From positions 1 through 62,586 of the forward strand of contig JAUMYQ010000010.1 of assembly GCA_030528555.1 (NCBI GenBank): a stretch of DNA of 62,586 bases, given 5' to 3'. Shown piece after piece: positions 1 through 9,343 of the stretch. The notes under the pieces are model-generated. The model saw only the letters and a program-made list of their open reading frames with translations, was not told the origin of the DNA and made no database searches. The position numbers and the translations under genes were made by a program. The stretch is from Porphyromonadaceae bacterium. Lineage in GTDB: Bacteria > Bacteroidota > Bacteroidia > Bacteroidales > Porphyromonadaceae. Positions within the stretch are counted from its first letter, which is position 1. Every line of letters begins with the position of its first letter.

Positions 1-26
1 TCACAGCTCACAGCTCACAGCTCAGC
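1..26 (+). repeat. TCACAGC heptanucleotide tandem repeat in glycosyltransferase gene
   Basis: Three full copies of TCACAGC followed by a partial copy (TCAGC), running into the window edge so the real copy number may be higher. The unit is not a multiple of three, so copy-number change would shift the reading frame of the downstream glycosyltransferase. Confidence 0.7.
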
Positions 27-1188
27 AGATGAGCAGCATCGACACATCGTTATACTTCTCAACGAAGTAGCCAAAGGGGGCGTTACCTCTGTCATCAAAA
101 ACACAATCGTACGGCTGATCAAGCTCGGAGTACGCGTGTCCATGGCAACCATGAAGCTAGACCATGAGGCCATTAGCCCAGAATACTTCCAAAGCCAGGA
201 TGTCGGTCTCCTAATCTTCCCAAGCGAACTCGAAGATGCCTCCAAAAAGTTGATTACATATGTACATGAGCACAGTGTTAATCTCGTCATTTGCCTCGGT
301 CTTTGGGATATTCATCCTCTAGCAAACAAGATAAAAGAGAATACCTCGGCAAAGATTGCCAACTGGCGACACATGATGCCCTTCTACAATAAAAACCTTG
401 ATAAGAGCAAAGCACACACTTCCCTGAAAGCATTCCTCAAATATTATCTCATCAAACTGCCCTTTGTCTACACACTGGGATACAGAGATACTTTGAAAGA
501 GCAAAATATGTACATCATCCAAAGCTACGACTACCTCATCGTGCTCTGTAGCGAATACAAGGATGAACTGATTACTGCCTTACACCTAGACGAAACTCAG
601 GCCAAAAAGATAATTCCACTTATCAATACTATCGACATAAATCCCAACCCTGAGCTGAACAAACGTAAAGAGATTGCCTATGCTGGCCGATTTCACAACG
701 AAGACAAACGGCTAACAGATCTGCTGCGCGTCTGGCAACGTATAGCTCCAAGTCTACCCGAGTGGACATTAAAACTATATGGCTCGGGCATTGATGAAGA
801 GTTTCTCAGATCATTTGCCCAAGAGCGAGAGCTACAGAGAGTAGAATTTGTAGGTTATACACAAGATATGCAAGCAGTCTATGACAGAACCTCGATTATA
901 TGCCTAACATCAGTTATAGAAGGCTGGCCAATGATGCTCATCGAGGCGCAAAACAATGGCGTAATCCCCATATCTTACAACTGTGCCGCTAGCATCGCAT
1001 CTATCATTGGCAAGGGTGCAGGCAAACTAATTAAAGATGGAGATATAGCGAAGTTCGCTCGCGAACTACTCACCCTTGCACAAAACGAAGACGAGCGTCA
1101 ACGGCTGCAAACAGCTTGCCTCGAGAAACGACTAGACTATGCCCCAGATATCAATGACGATACCTGGCGTACTCTACTTAACCTATAG
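1..1188 (+). CDS. GT4-type glycosyltransferase, 5' end outside the window
   Basis: The frame is open from base 1, so the gene is partial at its N-terminus; the GTG at 136 is not a convincing start because upstream codons read as a normal GT-B start (VILLNEVAKGGVTSVI). The C-terminal half has the GT4 donor-site pattern: YAGRFHNEDKR, then LKLYGSG, FVGY, and an E-x7-E-like region around SVIEGWPMMLIEAQNNG. Such enzymes move a sugar from a nucleotide-sugar donor to a surface glycan at the cytoplasmic face of the inner membrane; acceptor and sugar cannot be told. The coding sequence starts with tandem TCACAGC heptamers. It converges on clpB and ends at a strong bidirectional terminator. Family call firm, specific role unknown. 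Confidence 0.85.
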   Translation, partial: SQLTAHSSADEQHRHIVILLNEVAKGGVTSVIKNTIVRLIKLGVRVSMATMKLDHEAISPEYFQSQDVGLLIFPSELEDASKKLITYVHEHSVNLVICLGLWDIHPLANKIKENTSAKIANWRHMMPFYNKNLDKSKAHTSLKAFLKYYLIKLPFVYTLGYRDTLKEQNMYIIQSYDYLIVLCSEYKDELITALHLDETQAKKIIPLINTIDINPNPELNKRKEIAYAGRFHNEDKRLTDLLRVWQRIAPSLPEWTLKLYGSGIDEEFLRSFAQERELQRVEFVGYTQDMQAVYDRTSIICLTSVIEGWPMMLIEAQNNGVIPISYNCAASIASIIGKGAGKLIKDGDIAKFARELLTLAQNEDERQRLQTACLEKRLDYAPDINDDTWRTLLNL

Positions 1189-1235
1189 GTACGTATAAGG
1201 GGCGGAGGCATAGTGCCTCCGCCCCTTATACGTAC
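1189..1235. terminator. Perfect 21-bp hairpin, bidirectional terminator
   Basis: The arms 1189-1209 and 1215-1235 are perfect inverted repeats around a 5-nt loop (ATAGT). It lies between the convergent glycosyltransferase and clpB genes and can end transcription from both sides. Confidence 0.85.
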
Positions 1236-1252
1236 ACATTACCAGAAAGAAC

Positions 1253-3841
1253 CTAACGAAAGATAATACTCCCCTCCGAAGCATCAATAGTGATGCGCCC
1301 CCCAGGCTCAACTGTACCACTGAGAATACTACGACTTAGCTCACTGAGCAGCCTACGCTGAATGATGCGACGAACGGGACGAGCACCAAACTCAGGGTCG
1401 TATCCCTCCTCGGCAAGTAAATCAATCAAGGCAGGAGTATAGGTCAGTTCGATACCATTCTCTGCCAAGAGAACAATGGTGGCGTGCAACTGAAGCTCAA
1501 CGATCTGCCTAATCTCTGAAGCTCGCAAAGGAGTAAAGACTATAGTCTCATCGATTCTGTTTAGGAACTCAGGGCGGAGTGTCCCCTTGAGTAACTCAAG
1601 TACTTCGCTTGCAGTACGCTCCAGCAACTCAGTCTCATTGTCTGGCCTAAGGCTAGCCATACGCTCACGGATGAGATCGCTACCCATATTGCTCGTCATA
1701 ATGATGATAGTGTTCTTGAAGTTCACCGTACGCCCTTTATTGTCAGTGAGCCTACCATCGTCCAACACCTGAAGAAGTACGTTGAATACATCGGGATGAG
1801 CCTTCTCTATCTCGTCAAATAGCACCACAGAGTAAGGCTTACGCCTCACGGCCTCAGTCAGCTGACCTCCCTCATCATAGCCCACATAGCCCGGAGGTGC
1901 GCCCACGAGCCTAGAAGCACTATGCTTCTCTTGATACTCGCTCATATCAATACGTGTAAGCATCTGTTCATCATCGAAGAGTACCTCGGCCAAGGCTCGT
2001 GCGAGCTCGGTCTTGCCCACCCCCGTGGTACCAAGAAAAATGAACGAACCGATGGGTCGCTTAGGGTCCTGAAGCCCAGCCCTACTTCGCCTAACAGCCT
2101 CCGCCACAGCATGCACAGCGGCCTCTTGTCCTACCACACGCTTGTGCAACTCGTCCTCAAGATGCAGAAGCTTATCGCGCTCACCCTGGAGCATCTTACC
2201 TACGGGAATACCCGTCCATCGAGAGACAATCTCAGCAATATCCTCAGCCTCGACCTCCTGACGTATCATAGCCCCAGAGAGCTGTGCCTCGTGTAGCAGA
2301 TCTTGCAAGCGAGATATCTCATCTTCGCGCTCCTTGACCTTACCGTATCGAATCTCCGCCACAAGGGCATAGTCTCCCGAACGCTCGGCGCGTTCGGCCT
2401 CGGCACGCAGCTGCTCAATGTCTATCCTAAGTCTCTGTATTTGCTCAATAAGCTCCTGCTCCTGACGCCACTTGCCCAAACGACCAGCCTCCTGCTCACG
2501 CAGCTCGGCAATCTCACGCCCTAGAGACTCCAGCTTGGGTTCGTCCTGCTCTCGACGAATAGCCTCACGCTCGATCTCAAGTTGTTTGATGCGTCGCGCT
2601 ATCTCGTCTAGGTCTTCGGGTAGAGAATCCATCTGCATCCTCAAGCGTGCCGCAGCTTCATCCACAAGGTCAATAGCCTTATCTGGCAAGAACCTATCAG
2701 TAATATACCTATCAGATAGACGCACAGCAGCAATGAGGGCATCATCCTTGATGCGCACCTTATGGTGTGTCTCGTACCGCTCCTTGAGGCCTCGTAGGAT
2801 AGATATGCTACTCAACTCGTCTGGCTCATCTACGAGCACCATCTGGAAGCGGCGCTCCAAAGCTTTGTCCTTCTCAAAATACTTCTGATACTCATCCAGA
2901 GTGGTCGCTCCAATAGAACGCAACTCACCACGAGCCAGGGCAGGCTTGAGGATATTGGCAGCATCCATCGCTCCATCACTCTTACCAGCACCCACGAGCG
3001 TATGTATCTCATCGATGAATAGGATGATCTCTCCCTCGCTACGGCTTACCTCACTGACGACACTCTTTAGTCGCTCTTCGAACTCTCCCTTATACTTCGC
3101 TCCAGCTACGAGTGCGCCCATATCGAGCGAATAGACTTGCTTGTGACGTAAGTTCTCTGGCACATCTCCACGAACTATACGGTGTGCCAGCCCCTCGGCA
3201 ATAGCGGTCTTACCCACACCTGGCTCGCCAATGAGTATAGGATTGTTTTTCGTTCGCCTAGAGAGGATTTGCAATACTCGGCGGATCTCATCATCTCGAC
3301 CAATAACAGGGTCAAGCTTACCCTCTCTAGCTCGAGAGCAGAGGTTGATGGCATACTTCTCCAGTGCCTGATATTGCTCCTCTGCCGTTTGGCTCGTCAC
3401 TCGACTTCCACCACGCAAATCGGCAATAGCACGCTTTAGTTCGGAGACATTCGCCCCAAGATCTGTCTTAATAAACCTAGCCGTGGGACTATCCACCTCA
3501 AGAATGGCAAGGAACAAATGCTCCAAAGTGACGAAGTCATCCTTCATTTCTGAGGCTATTCCCTCAGCTCTTGTGAGCACACTATTGGTTGTACTACTGA
3601 GGTATGGCTCTCCTCCAGACACCTTGGGCAGCTGTGCTATCTCTCTGCCGAGCTGCTCCTCTAGTTTGCTGGATGTAATCCCCAGTTTACCGAGAAGAAA
3701 AGGCAGAGGACTGCTTTCTAAACCTAGCAAACTCATGAGCAGGTGTGCGGGCTCTATGGCCTGATTGCCTACCTTTTGTGCAAGGGCTACTGCCTGCTGC
3801 AGTGCCTCCTGAGATTTGATTGTGAATTTGTTGATGTTCAT
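1253..3841 (-). CDS. clpB: ATP-dependent disaggregase chaperone ClpB
   Basis: ClpB is a hexameric cytoplasmic AAA+ machine that pulls polypeptides out of aggregates together with DnaK. The 862-residue length is normal for the family. Domains in order: Clp N-domain (about 1-145), first AAA+ module with Walker A GEPGVGKT near residue 205 and Walker B ILFIDEIH, a long coiled-coil middle domain (about 390-530, rich in Glu, Arg and Leu) that marks ClpB rather than ClpA/ClpC, and a second AAA+ module with GTTGVGKT and [11 protein letters not shown]. It is monocistronic, with no recognisable CIRCE operator in the 290 bp upstream, so heat-shock control is not visible from sequence. Confidence 0.98.
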   Translation of the reverse strand: MNINKFTIKSQEALQQAVALAQKVGNQAIEPAHLLMSLLGLESSPLPFLLGKLGITSSKLEEQLGREIAQLPKVSGGEPYLSSTTNSVLTRAEGIASEMKDDFVTLEHLFLAILEVDSPTARFIKTDLGANVSELKRAIADLRGGSRVTSQTAEEQYQALEKYAINLCSRAREGKLDPVIGRDDEIRRVLQILSRRTKNNPILIGEPGVGKTAIAEGLAHRIVRGDVPENLRHKQVYSLDMGALVAGAKYKGEFEERLKSVVSEVSRSEGEIILFIDEIHTLVGAGKSDGAMDAANILKPALARGELRSIGATTLDEYQKYFEKDKALERRFQMVLVDEPDELSSISILRGLKERYETHHKVRIKDDALIAAVRLSDRYITDRFLPDKAIDLVDEAAARLRMQMDSLPEDLDEIARRIKQLEIEREAIRREQDEPKLESLGREIAELREQEAGRLGKWRQEQELIEQIQRLRIDIEQLRAEAERAERSGDYALVAEIRYGKVKEREDEISRLQDLLHEAQLSGAMIRQEVEAEDIAEIVSRWTGIPVGKMLQGERDKLLHLEDELHKRVVGQEAAVHAVAEAVRRSRAGLQDPKRPIGSFIFLGTTGVGKTELARALAEVLFDDEQMLTRIDMSEYQEKHSASRLVGAPPGYVGYDEGGQLTEAVRRKPYSVVLFDEIEKAHPDVFNVLLQVLDDGRLTDNKGRTVNFKNTIIIMTSNMGSDLIRERMASLRPDNETELLERTASEVLELLKGTLRPEFLNRIDETIVFTPLRASEIRQIVELQLHATIVLLAENGIELTYTPALIDLLAEEGYDPEFGARPVRRIIQRRLLSELSRSILSGTVEPGGRITIDASEGSIIFR

Positions 3842-4131
3842 TGTCTTGTATTGTTTTTACTAAAGGCTTAGGCAAAGGCTATTCCGAGGAGTACAAGACG
3901 CGCCATTTTGTCTGAAATAGAGCTCCTTAGGGATATTCCAACGGATTAAACACTGACTATTTGTCTCATTATCTGCCAGTTTCTTCATCCATTAGAACAA
4001 TCACATTCAAAACAAGAGAGCAGAATACCCAATTGTGCCAAGCGAGCTGGAGAAGCATCCTCATACTATATCACTCCCTGGCACTAGAAAATTTTTATCC
4101 TAGGCAATGATCTAAGAAGCACACGAGGAAG

Positions 4132-5700
4132 CTATTTACATATAAACCCTAGGGTCCATCGCTCCTCAACCTGCTTGGTTTTACTGTTTTCTAAATAAAA
4201 AGTCATCACTCCCGAGCGTCCCGATAGGCTCAGGGTCATGGGCAAACGTCCGTCCGATGCTATTAAACTTCGCACAACCTCCACAGCTCTGCGACCATCG
4301 AGCCTGACGAGGGTACGCCCCAGGAGATCTGAGACCAGAAGCTTAGCATGCAGCTTTGTATCTGCTGCTACGCGCTCGAGCATTTCTTGTAGCTGCCCCT
4401 GCTGCCTTTCGTCTATCTCCTCACGAGCCTTAGCAGGCTCCTTGTCTCTTGGGGCACGGCCAGGTGTAGCATAAGCATCCAAACTACTAGCAGCCGTCCA
4501 CGAAGCATCTTTATGAAGAGGAGCACGCTCTAGAGCAACGCCCCTTTTGGTCCTTAACCCTTTTGGAAAGTCCAAACGATTGTAGTTCAATACATCAATG
4601 GGCTCATCATCTGCATACAAGCTTAGCCGAAAGGCCCCATTAGGTAAGGTCGGCAACCTATAGTAAATGAAGGTCTCCTCTGGTGCATCTGGGTAAGCCA
4701 TTTGCAAATCCTTAGGCGAAGATGTCAACACAATCATCCCTCTCGGATCTATACTTAGCCCATCGAGCAACAAACGCTTACTCGATGTAGGGCTAGTAGT
4801 AAGCAACAAACTGTAGCCCTCTAGAGGGAGGGTGGTATCATTGGGGTTGTATAGCTCGATATACTCGGGACAGCCTGGAGCAGGATTTGCCATCACCTCA
4901 CTAAGCAGTGGTGAACGAAGTAGGGGCTCGGTGGGTTGTGGCTCAAGGACATGCTCTGTCTCCTCTAGTTTGTTATCCCCAGCATAGATATTTAGCTGCC
5001 CAAAGTGAAAACCACTGTGCCGTGAAGCAGTATAGACACAAAGTATACCAAAGCTGTTACTTGGGTCGAAAGCCTCACTCCACTTCGTACTAGCCTCTAT
5101 CAGCTTTAGCTTGGGATGCTCATAGTCCGATAGATTAAGGCTAAGTTGCTCGCGTACCTTATCGTAAGTAACGGAGAAGCGCACACCACCACGAGCCAGA
5201 GCACTGGGACTTTGATGCGTCTCTATCAACACATGCTCACGAGCTATATGCCACGGTATATGGCCCCTTGTTCGTAACCTAAGCTCAACGAGAGCGATAC
5301 TCTCTCGCCTGCCTCCACCAATACTCAAGGCCAAATAATCATACTCGTCAGCTGAATCAACCTGCGCATAACATCCGAGCAAAATGTAGGCATGGTTGCG
5401 TACCGATGGTAATGCCGAGAGTCTGACTACACCTTCCCAACGAACGAGGTCACTCAACCGGGTAGTTAGGCTAACAAGCTTACGCCCAGATGACCTACTC
5501 TGTGCAGCAAGAGATAGCCAGCCCCCCTGGATCGTATAGTCTGCCACATCGTGCCGCCATACATCCCTATTCAACTCTCCAGAGCTTGACAAAGCTATAC
5601 GCTCACTCTGTGCTCGTAAGGGCAATGATAGCAACATGAGTACCATCAAACAGGTCTTTGACCACATATTTCGCACCATACACCTCTTCATTAGTATCAA
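4132..5700 (-). CDS. Secreted lamin-tail-domain protein
   Basis: A 522-residue exported protein. The N-terminus has a basic stretch and hydrophobic core ending near LPLRAQS, a signal peptide; several Met codons (residues 1, 4, 8, 12) could be the start. Residues about 265-420 form a lamin-tail domain: LLSEVMANPAPGCPEYIELYNPND is followed by GYSLLL and an NGAFRLSLY-DEPIDVLNY strand pattern. The first 240 residues contain a jelly-roll-like region (HYLLGCYAQVDS-type strands) that I do not assign. The C-terminus (SDLLGRTLVRLDG and later SGVMTFYLENSK) loosely resembles the beta-sandwich tails of type IX cargo, but no confident sorting signal is seen. Probably at the cell surface or periplasm; function unknown. 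No gene is close enough to form an operon. Confidence 0.75.
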   Translation of the reverse strand: MILMKRCMVRNMWSKTCLMVLMLLSLPLRAQSERIALSSSGELNRDVWRHDVADYTIQGGWLSLAAQSRSSGRKLVSLTTRLSDLVRWEGVVRLSALPSVRNHAYILLGCYAQVDSADEYDYLALSIGGGRRESIALVELRLRTRGHIPWHIAREHVLIETHQSPSALARGGVRFSVTYDKVREQLSLNLSDYEHPKLKLIEASTKWSEAFDPSNSFGILCVYTASRHSGFHFGQLNIYAGDNKLEETEHVLEPQPTEPLLRSPLLSEVMANPAPGCPEYIELYNPNDTTLPLEGYSLLLTTSPTSSKRLLLDGLSIDPRGMIVLTSSPKDLQMAYPDAPEETFIYYRLPTLPNGAFRLSLYADDEPIDVLNYNRLDFPKGLRTKRGVALERAPLHKDASWTAASSLDAYATPGRAPRDKEPAKAREEIDERQQGQLQEMLERVAADTKLHAKLLVSDLLGRTLVRLDGRRAVEVVRSLIASDGRLPMTLSLSGRSGVMTFYLENSKTKQVEERWTLGFICK

Positions 5701-6256
5701 ATAAAGTCGCAGCAGAGACCTAAATACTATATCATATTACAAGCTATCTACATTCTAACAAATTTATCAAAAAAGGCGAAGGGGCAAACCTTAACAGGCT
5801 CACCCCCTCTGAGAGTAAAATCAATAACTAAGACGAAAAAGATAATATTTTCTTGGCTGCAAAGTTCCGATATCTAAGTAAAAAGAACAAGGGATAAAAT
5901 ATGTTATATAGCATCTTTAGGTACTGTTTTTAAGATAAAACCTCACTTTTTTTGAGATATATCTCCCCTAATATCTCCCAAACTCTGGGACAATCACCTC
6001 ACCCCCTAGAGTAACAACTCAAGTAATCTAGAGTCTAGAATAAGAAAACACAATACATTCATTTACAAATAATTAAAATCTATCCCGATTAGTCAAAAAA
6101 ATCTTCGGGAACATTCAAAAAAAACTTCCCGATCTTTTTGGAAAAAGATCGGGAACTCCGAGAAAAAAGTTCGGGAACATTTTTTCGGGTATTCCCGAGC
6201 ATTTTTCTTCCCCTCACTCAGTGGATAAATAGCTTTGTAGATACATATAAAAATAA
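5701..6256. other. Long AT-rich intergenic region with hairpin repeat copy A
   Basis: No supported gene. It holds the upstream region of the lamin-tail gene and one copy of the dispersed repeat at 6113-6207. No tRNA or riboswitch pattern was seen. Confidence 0.6.
6113..6207 (+). repeat. Dispersed intergenic hairpin repeat, copy A
   Basis: One of four copies (the others at 18.6k, 30.7k and 45.6k) built from TTCGGGAAC/GTTCCCGAA modules and A or T runs. The core is a perfect hairpin TTCCCGATCTTTTT-GG-AAAAAGATCGGGAA, followed by CTCCGAGAAAAAAG, a second GTTCGGGAAC and TTTTTTCGGGTATTCC. No ORF of note. Confidence 0.85.
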
Positions 6257-6286
6257 GTCTGGGGATGCGTATTTGCACCCCCAGAC
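6249..6286 (-). terminator. rplY terminator hairpin
   Basis: Stem GTCTGGGG (6257-6264) with CCCCAGAC (6279-6286), extended by an inner TGC/GCA. On the minus strand the stem is followed by TTATTTTTATA. Confidence 0.75.
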
Positions 6287-6317
6287 CTCAAATCTGTAAT
6301 TCCTTAAAAGTAAGACC

Positions 6318-6893
6318 TTACTTACCGCTCTTAGCCATAGCACCACGAGCAGCACGCGTAAGCTTCACGGCACATACTACAGCATTCTTGGCATTCATCA
6401 ACTCCAGACCGTCGAAGCTAAGCGCACCGACTTGGATAGTCTTACCCAGACCAAGGGTCGTCACATCAATGAATAGTTTCTCAGGTATCTCTGTATATAC
6501 GGCCTTTACCTTGAGCTTACGCATCTCAAGGCTGAGCTTACCACCAGCCTTAACACCCTCAGCGTGGCCCGTAAGTACCACTGGAACCTCGATCACGACA
6601 GGTTTCGTCTCATTCACCTGTAGGAAGTCTAAGTGTAGAATCTTATCCGTTACGGGATGGAATTGTATATCCTTGAGGACAGCCTTAACAGCCTTGCCAT
6701 CTACTGAGAGATCAATAGCAAAGATTTCGGGAGAATAAATCAGGTTACGCACAGCGTCCTGCGTTACAGAGAAGTGAACGACCTCATCACCTCCATAGAG
6801 TACTGCTGGAATACTGTTGTCCACACGCACGGCCTTAGAGGCCTTCTTTCCGAGGTCGGTACGCAGTGTACCTGAGAGCTGGAATGTCTTCAT
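6318..6893 (-). CDS. rplY: 50S ribosomal protein L25/Ctc
   Basis: A 5S rRNA-binding large-subunit protein of the long Ctc/TL5 type. The start MKTFQLSGTLRTDLGKKASK and the IPAVLYGG segment mark the N-terminal L25 domain (about 1-90); the rest forms the C-terminal beta-domain (TKPVVIEVPVVLTGHAEGVK). At 191 residues it matches the usual two-domain form. The basic tail ends AARGAMAKSGK. A -7 box at 7036-7043 gives a leader of about 140 nt with several small stem-loops, longer than expected for a simple promoter region. Confidence 0.96.
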   Translation of the reverse strand: MKTFQLSGTLRTDLGKKASKAVRVDNSIPAVLYGGDEVVHFSVTQDAVRNLIYSPEIFAIDLSVDGKAVKAVLKDIQFHPVTDKILHLDFLQVNETKPVVIEVPVVLTGHAEGVKAGGKLSLEMRKLKVKAVYTEIPEKLFIDVTTLGLGKTIQVGALSFDGLELMNAKNAVVCAVKLTRAARGAMAKSGK

Positions 6894-7035
6894 TTGCTTA
6901 AAATACTTTTAGTGTTACTCAAAATTAGTCTTCGATTGGCTCTGCCTAATTTCCCATCACACAGCGAGAGTAACTCTCTAGGCTTCCCTTATGAGGGCTC
7001 TCTCATCAATGCTTCGAGTTCATCGAAAATCGGGG

Positions 7036-7043
7036 CAAAGGTA
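7036..7043 (-). promoter_or_regulatory. Probable -7 box of rplY (TACCTTTG)
   Basis: CAAAGGTA on the plus strand equals TACCTTTG on the minus strand, matching the Bacteroidota TAnnTTTG consensus. No exact TTTG lies 19-21 nt upstream, so only the -7 element is supported. Confidence 0.5.
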
Positions 7044-7080
7044 CACAATTTATTCTATTCATCCCTGCTACCAATCTAGC

Positions 7081-7600
7081 ATTGTATTCCTGAGAGAGAA
7101 GGTATGCACCACCCATTATTATATATGAATGTATTATGAGGAATTAAATTTATCTATAAATCTTATGTAATAATAATAGCCGTGTAGGGTGTGGATTGTG
7201 ACGTAACTTAAACTGCTATCCACAGAGTAAGGGATGAATTACTAGCAAGATATAGGTTAGGCTATCCACAATGATAAATCATTGATATAAAGTATATAAT
7301 CTGCTAAATGAGATTTTTTATAAACAAACTCCATGTAGCACAGCTATACACGCTATGCTCTTATGTGTAGTTTGAGTTTATGATTTCGGTGGCTATCCAC
7401 GAGCTTGATAGGTGTATCTGAGCGGGGAATTTCTTATCTACTTGACTATTGTATCTGTAGTGTATAGATATTTATATTTTGCACGACCTATACACGGAGC
7501 TTTCTTCCTTTGTTTTCCTTTTTGCCTATCGAATCATGAGTACCTCAAGAGAACATATTCATGGATGGTATTGCGAGTTTGGATGGGACATTGCCATAGC
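7081..7600. other. AT-rich intergenic region with DnaA-box-like sites
   Basis: No supported gene in about 520 bp. Three CTATCCAC-type sites (7216-7224, 7262-7270, 7393-7401), the first two differing from TTATCCACA at one base, lie in an AT-rich stretch together with a reverse-strand TGTGGATTG (7190-7198). Confidence 0.4.
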
Positions 7601-8302
7601 CTAGAGAGCTACGGCCGCGACAAAGATGTCAATACTCCTAACCCCTGCTACCTCTAGCAGGTAGCACATCTCCAGGAGTGTGGAGCCAGTAGTGAGAACA
7701 TCGTCTACGAGTAATATATGTTTGCCTTTGAGGAATTTTGAGGCTTGAGCATTTTGAGCAAAGGTATGCTTCATGTTATTCATCCGCTCGATGCGTCCTA
7801 GGTTTGTTTGCGTATGGCTGCCACGCTTGCGCCTAATGAGCTTGTCCGTAGCTTCGATAGCCAAACCCTTAGCTAGCTCCTTGGCTATGAGCAGTGATTG
7901 GTTGTAACCTCTTTTTTGTAATCTGTTTGGCTCGACGGGGACTGCGATGATAAGGTCATAGTTTTGTGTACTCCAATTCATTCCATAGAGGGCAGCGCGT
8001 CCAATGTAGTGTGCTGCAGATCTGTAGCCGTGGTATTTGATGGCGTGAATAAGCTGTTGTATGGCGCAACCTTTTTGATAGGTGTACAAAGCGTATAGAT
8101 TACAAAATAACGGACAGCTATAAAGACGCTCCTCACCACGGTGTATCTCAGGTGCATAGGGCTGTATCTCGAGGGTACATAGAGGACAAATCGCCACCTC
8201 ACTTCTGTAAGAGAGGCGACGATGACATATAGGACATAGGGAGGGATAGAGCAGCTCGATGAGTGGAGAGAGCAACATTCCGAGGCGGCTCGTGCTATCC
8301 AT
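7601..8302 (-). CDS. comF: ComF-family phosphoribosyltransferase-like protein
   Basis: The family is linked to DNA uptake in naturally competent bacteria; its fold is that of type I phosphoribosyltransferases. The 233-residue protein has the two CxxC zinc pairs at the N-terminus (CPICHRRL...CPLC, residues about 19-42) and the PRPP loop ILLVDDVLTTGSTL near residue 200, with the RGYNQS motif (residues about 130) typical of ComF. It is the last gene of a likely operon: 15 bp separate its start from the stop of the epimerase gene. The real biochemical activity of ComF proteins is poorly defined. Confidence 0.93.
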   Translation of the reverse strand: MDSTSRLGMLLSPLIELLYPSLCPICHRRLSYRSEVAICPLCTLEIQPYAPEIHRGEERLYSCPLFCNLYALYTYQKGCAIQQLIHAIKYHGYRSAAHYIGRAALYGMNWSTQNYDLIIAVPVEPNRLQKRGYNQSLLIAKELAKGLAIEATDKLIRRKRGSHTQTNLGRIERMNNMKHTFAQNAQASKFLKGKHILLVDDVLTTGSTLLEMCYLLEVAGVRSIDIFVAAVAL

Positions 8303-8317
8303 TGTCTACTTCACAGC

Positions 8318-9343
8318 CTATAGCAGCCCCTCGGTACGTGCTGCTTCGATGGTTCGGCGCAGACCCTCCTCAAGAGGATAGCTAGGAACAAAGCCAAGCT
8401 CGAAGAGCGGTGAGGCATCACAACGCCAAGACCGTTGTGAGAGGATGGGATATTTGTCTCGGTTAATTGGTGTAGTACGCCCTGTGAGTCTCGTCCATAA
8501 TGAGCCGAACTGGCAGATGATCCATAAGAACCATAGGGGAGCGCGTAGGTGTAGGCAGTATTTGGTGCCAAGTAATCTCTGCGCTAGGCGACTAAACTCC
8601 TCGTCTGTGTAGGTAGCTCCGTCCGAGACAATGTAGCTCTTTCCTTTGGCCTGATCGTGTGTGAGTGTCAGTAGAGCAGCTCGGGCGAGATCTTCGCCGT
8701 AGACGAAGGTCAGAGTTTGTTTCGTGAGACCGCTCATAAAGTTCAGTCCCTTGGCAATAGACTGGATAGCCATTAGATAGTCTTTGTCTCCTGGCCCATA
8801 AACTCCTGTGGGGAGTAGGATGGTGTAGGGAAGACCGCTTGCGCGTACATACTGCTCGGCAAGGAGCTTACTTGCTCCATAGGCTGAGTGAGGTTTCTGC
8901 TTATCCTCTACAGAGATGGGGCGATCTCCCATGGCCTCTCCATAGGTACTGAGGCTGCTCATGAGTATAAACCGCTCAACGCCACCGCGTGATCTCTTTA
9001 GGGCCGAGCAGAGGCGACGCGTGTGCTCGGCGTTTACCTCGTTGAATTCTTTTAGATCTCGAGACTTCGTTATTCCAGCATTGTGGATAATGTAGTGCCA
9101 TGCAGGATCTCCCTTAGGGCTGTGCTGCTCGATTTGGCAGAGCATGGCCTCCTCATCGGTGTAATCCATCGGTACAGTATTTACACCCAGGGCTTGAGCT
9201 TTGCGTGGATCGGTCTCGGCACGTACAGCTATCCAAACTTTGTAGCCTGCCTTCAAGGCTGCTCGTACAAGATGCCCTCCGATGAAACCTGTTGCACCTG
9301 TGATAAGGATACGTTTTCCGCTAGAAGAGGGAGAAGTGTACAT
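8318..9343 (-). CDS. NAD(P)-dependent epimerase/dehydratase (extended SDR)
   Basis: A Rossmann-fold short-chain dehydrogenase acting on a nucleotide sugar or similar substrate. The N-terminal GxxGxxG motif (ITGATGFIGGHLV, residues about 14-26) binds NAD(P), and the catalytic pair lies in YGASKLLAEQY (Tyr and Lys) with the active-site serine in MSSLSTYGEA. The 341-residue length fits the family. Its start overlaps the end of the MCE gene by 23 bp, showing translational coupling. The substrate cannot be predicted; Bacteroidota homologues are annotated only as epimerases. Confidence 0.9.
   Translation of the reverse strand: MYTSPSSSGKRILITGATGFIGGHLVRAALKAGYKVWIAVRAETDPRKAQALGVNTVPMDYTDEEAMLCQIEQHSPKGDPAWHYIIHNAGITKSRDLKEFNEVNAEHTRRLCSALKRSRGGVERFILMSSLSTYGEAMGDRPISVEDKQKPHSAYGASKLLAEQYVRASGLPYTILLPTGVYGPGDKDYLMAIQSIAKGLNFMSGLTKQTLTFVYGEDLARAALLTLTHDQAKGKSYIVSDGATYTDEEFSRLAQRLLGTKYCLHLRAPLWFLWIICQFGSLWTRLTGRTTPINRDKYPILSQRSWRCDASPLFELGFVPSYPLEEGLRRTIEAARTEGLL

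Noticed and set aside
6093-6278. Short ORFs across the hairpin repeats (also 18575-18889, 30685-31014 and 45547-45774)
   Set aside because: They only translate the A/T runs and TTCGGGAAC modules of the dispersed repeat, and have no start signals or conserved protein pattern.
7081-7600. Main chromosomal origin of replication
   Set aside because: DnaA-box-like sites are present, but genes on both sides run in the same direction and no dnaA is near; kept only as a weak finding.
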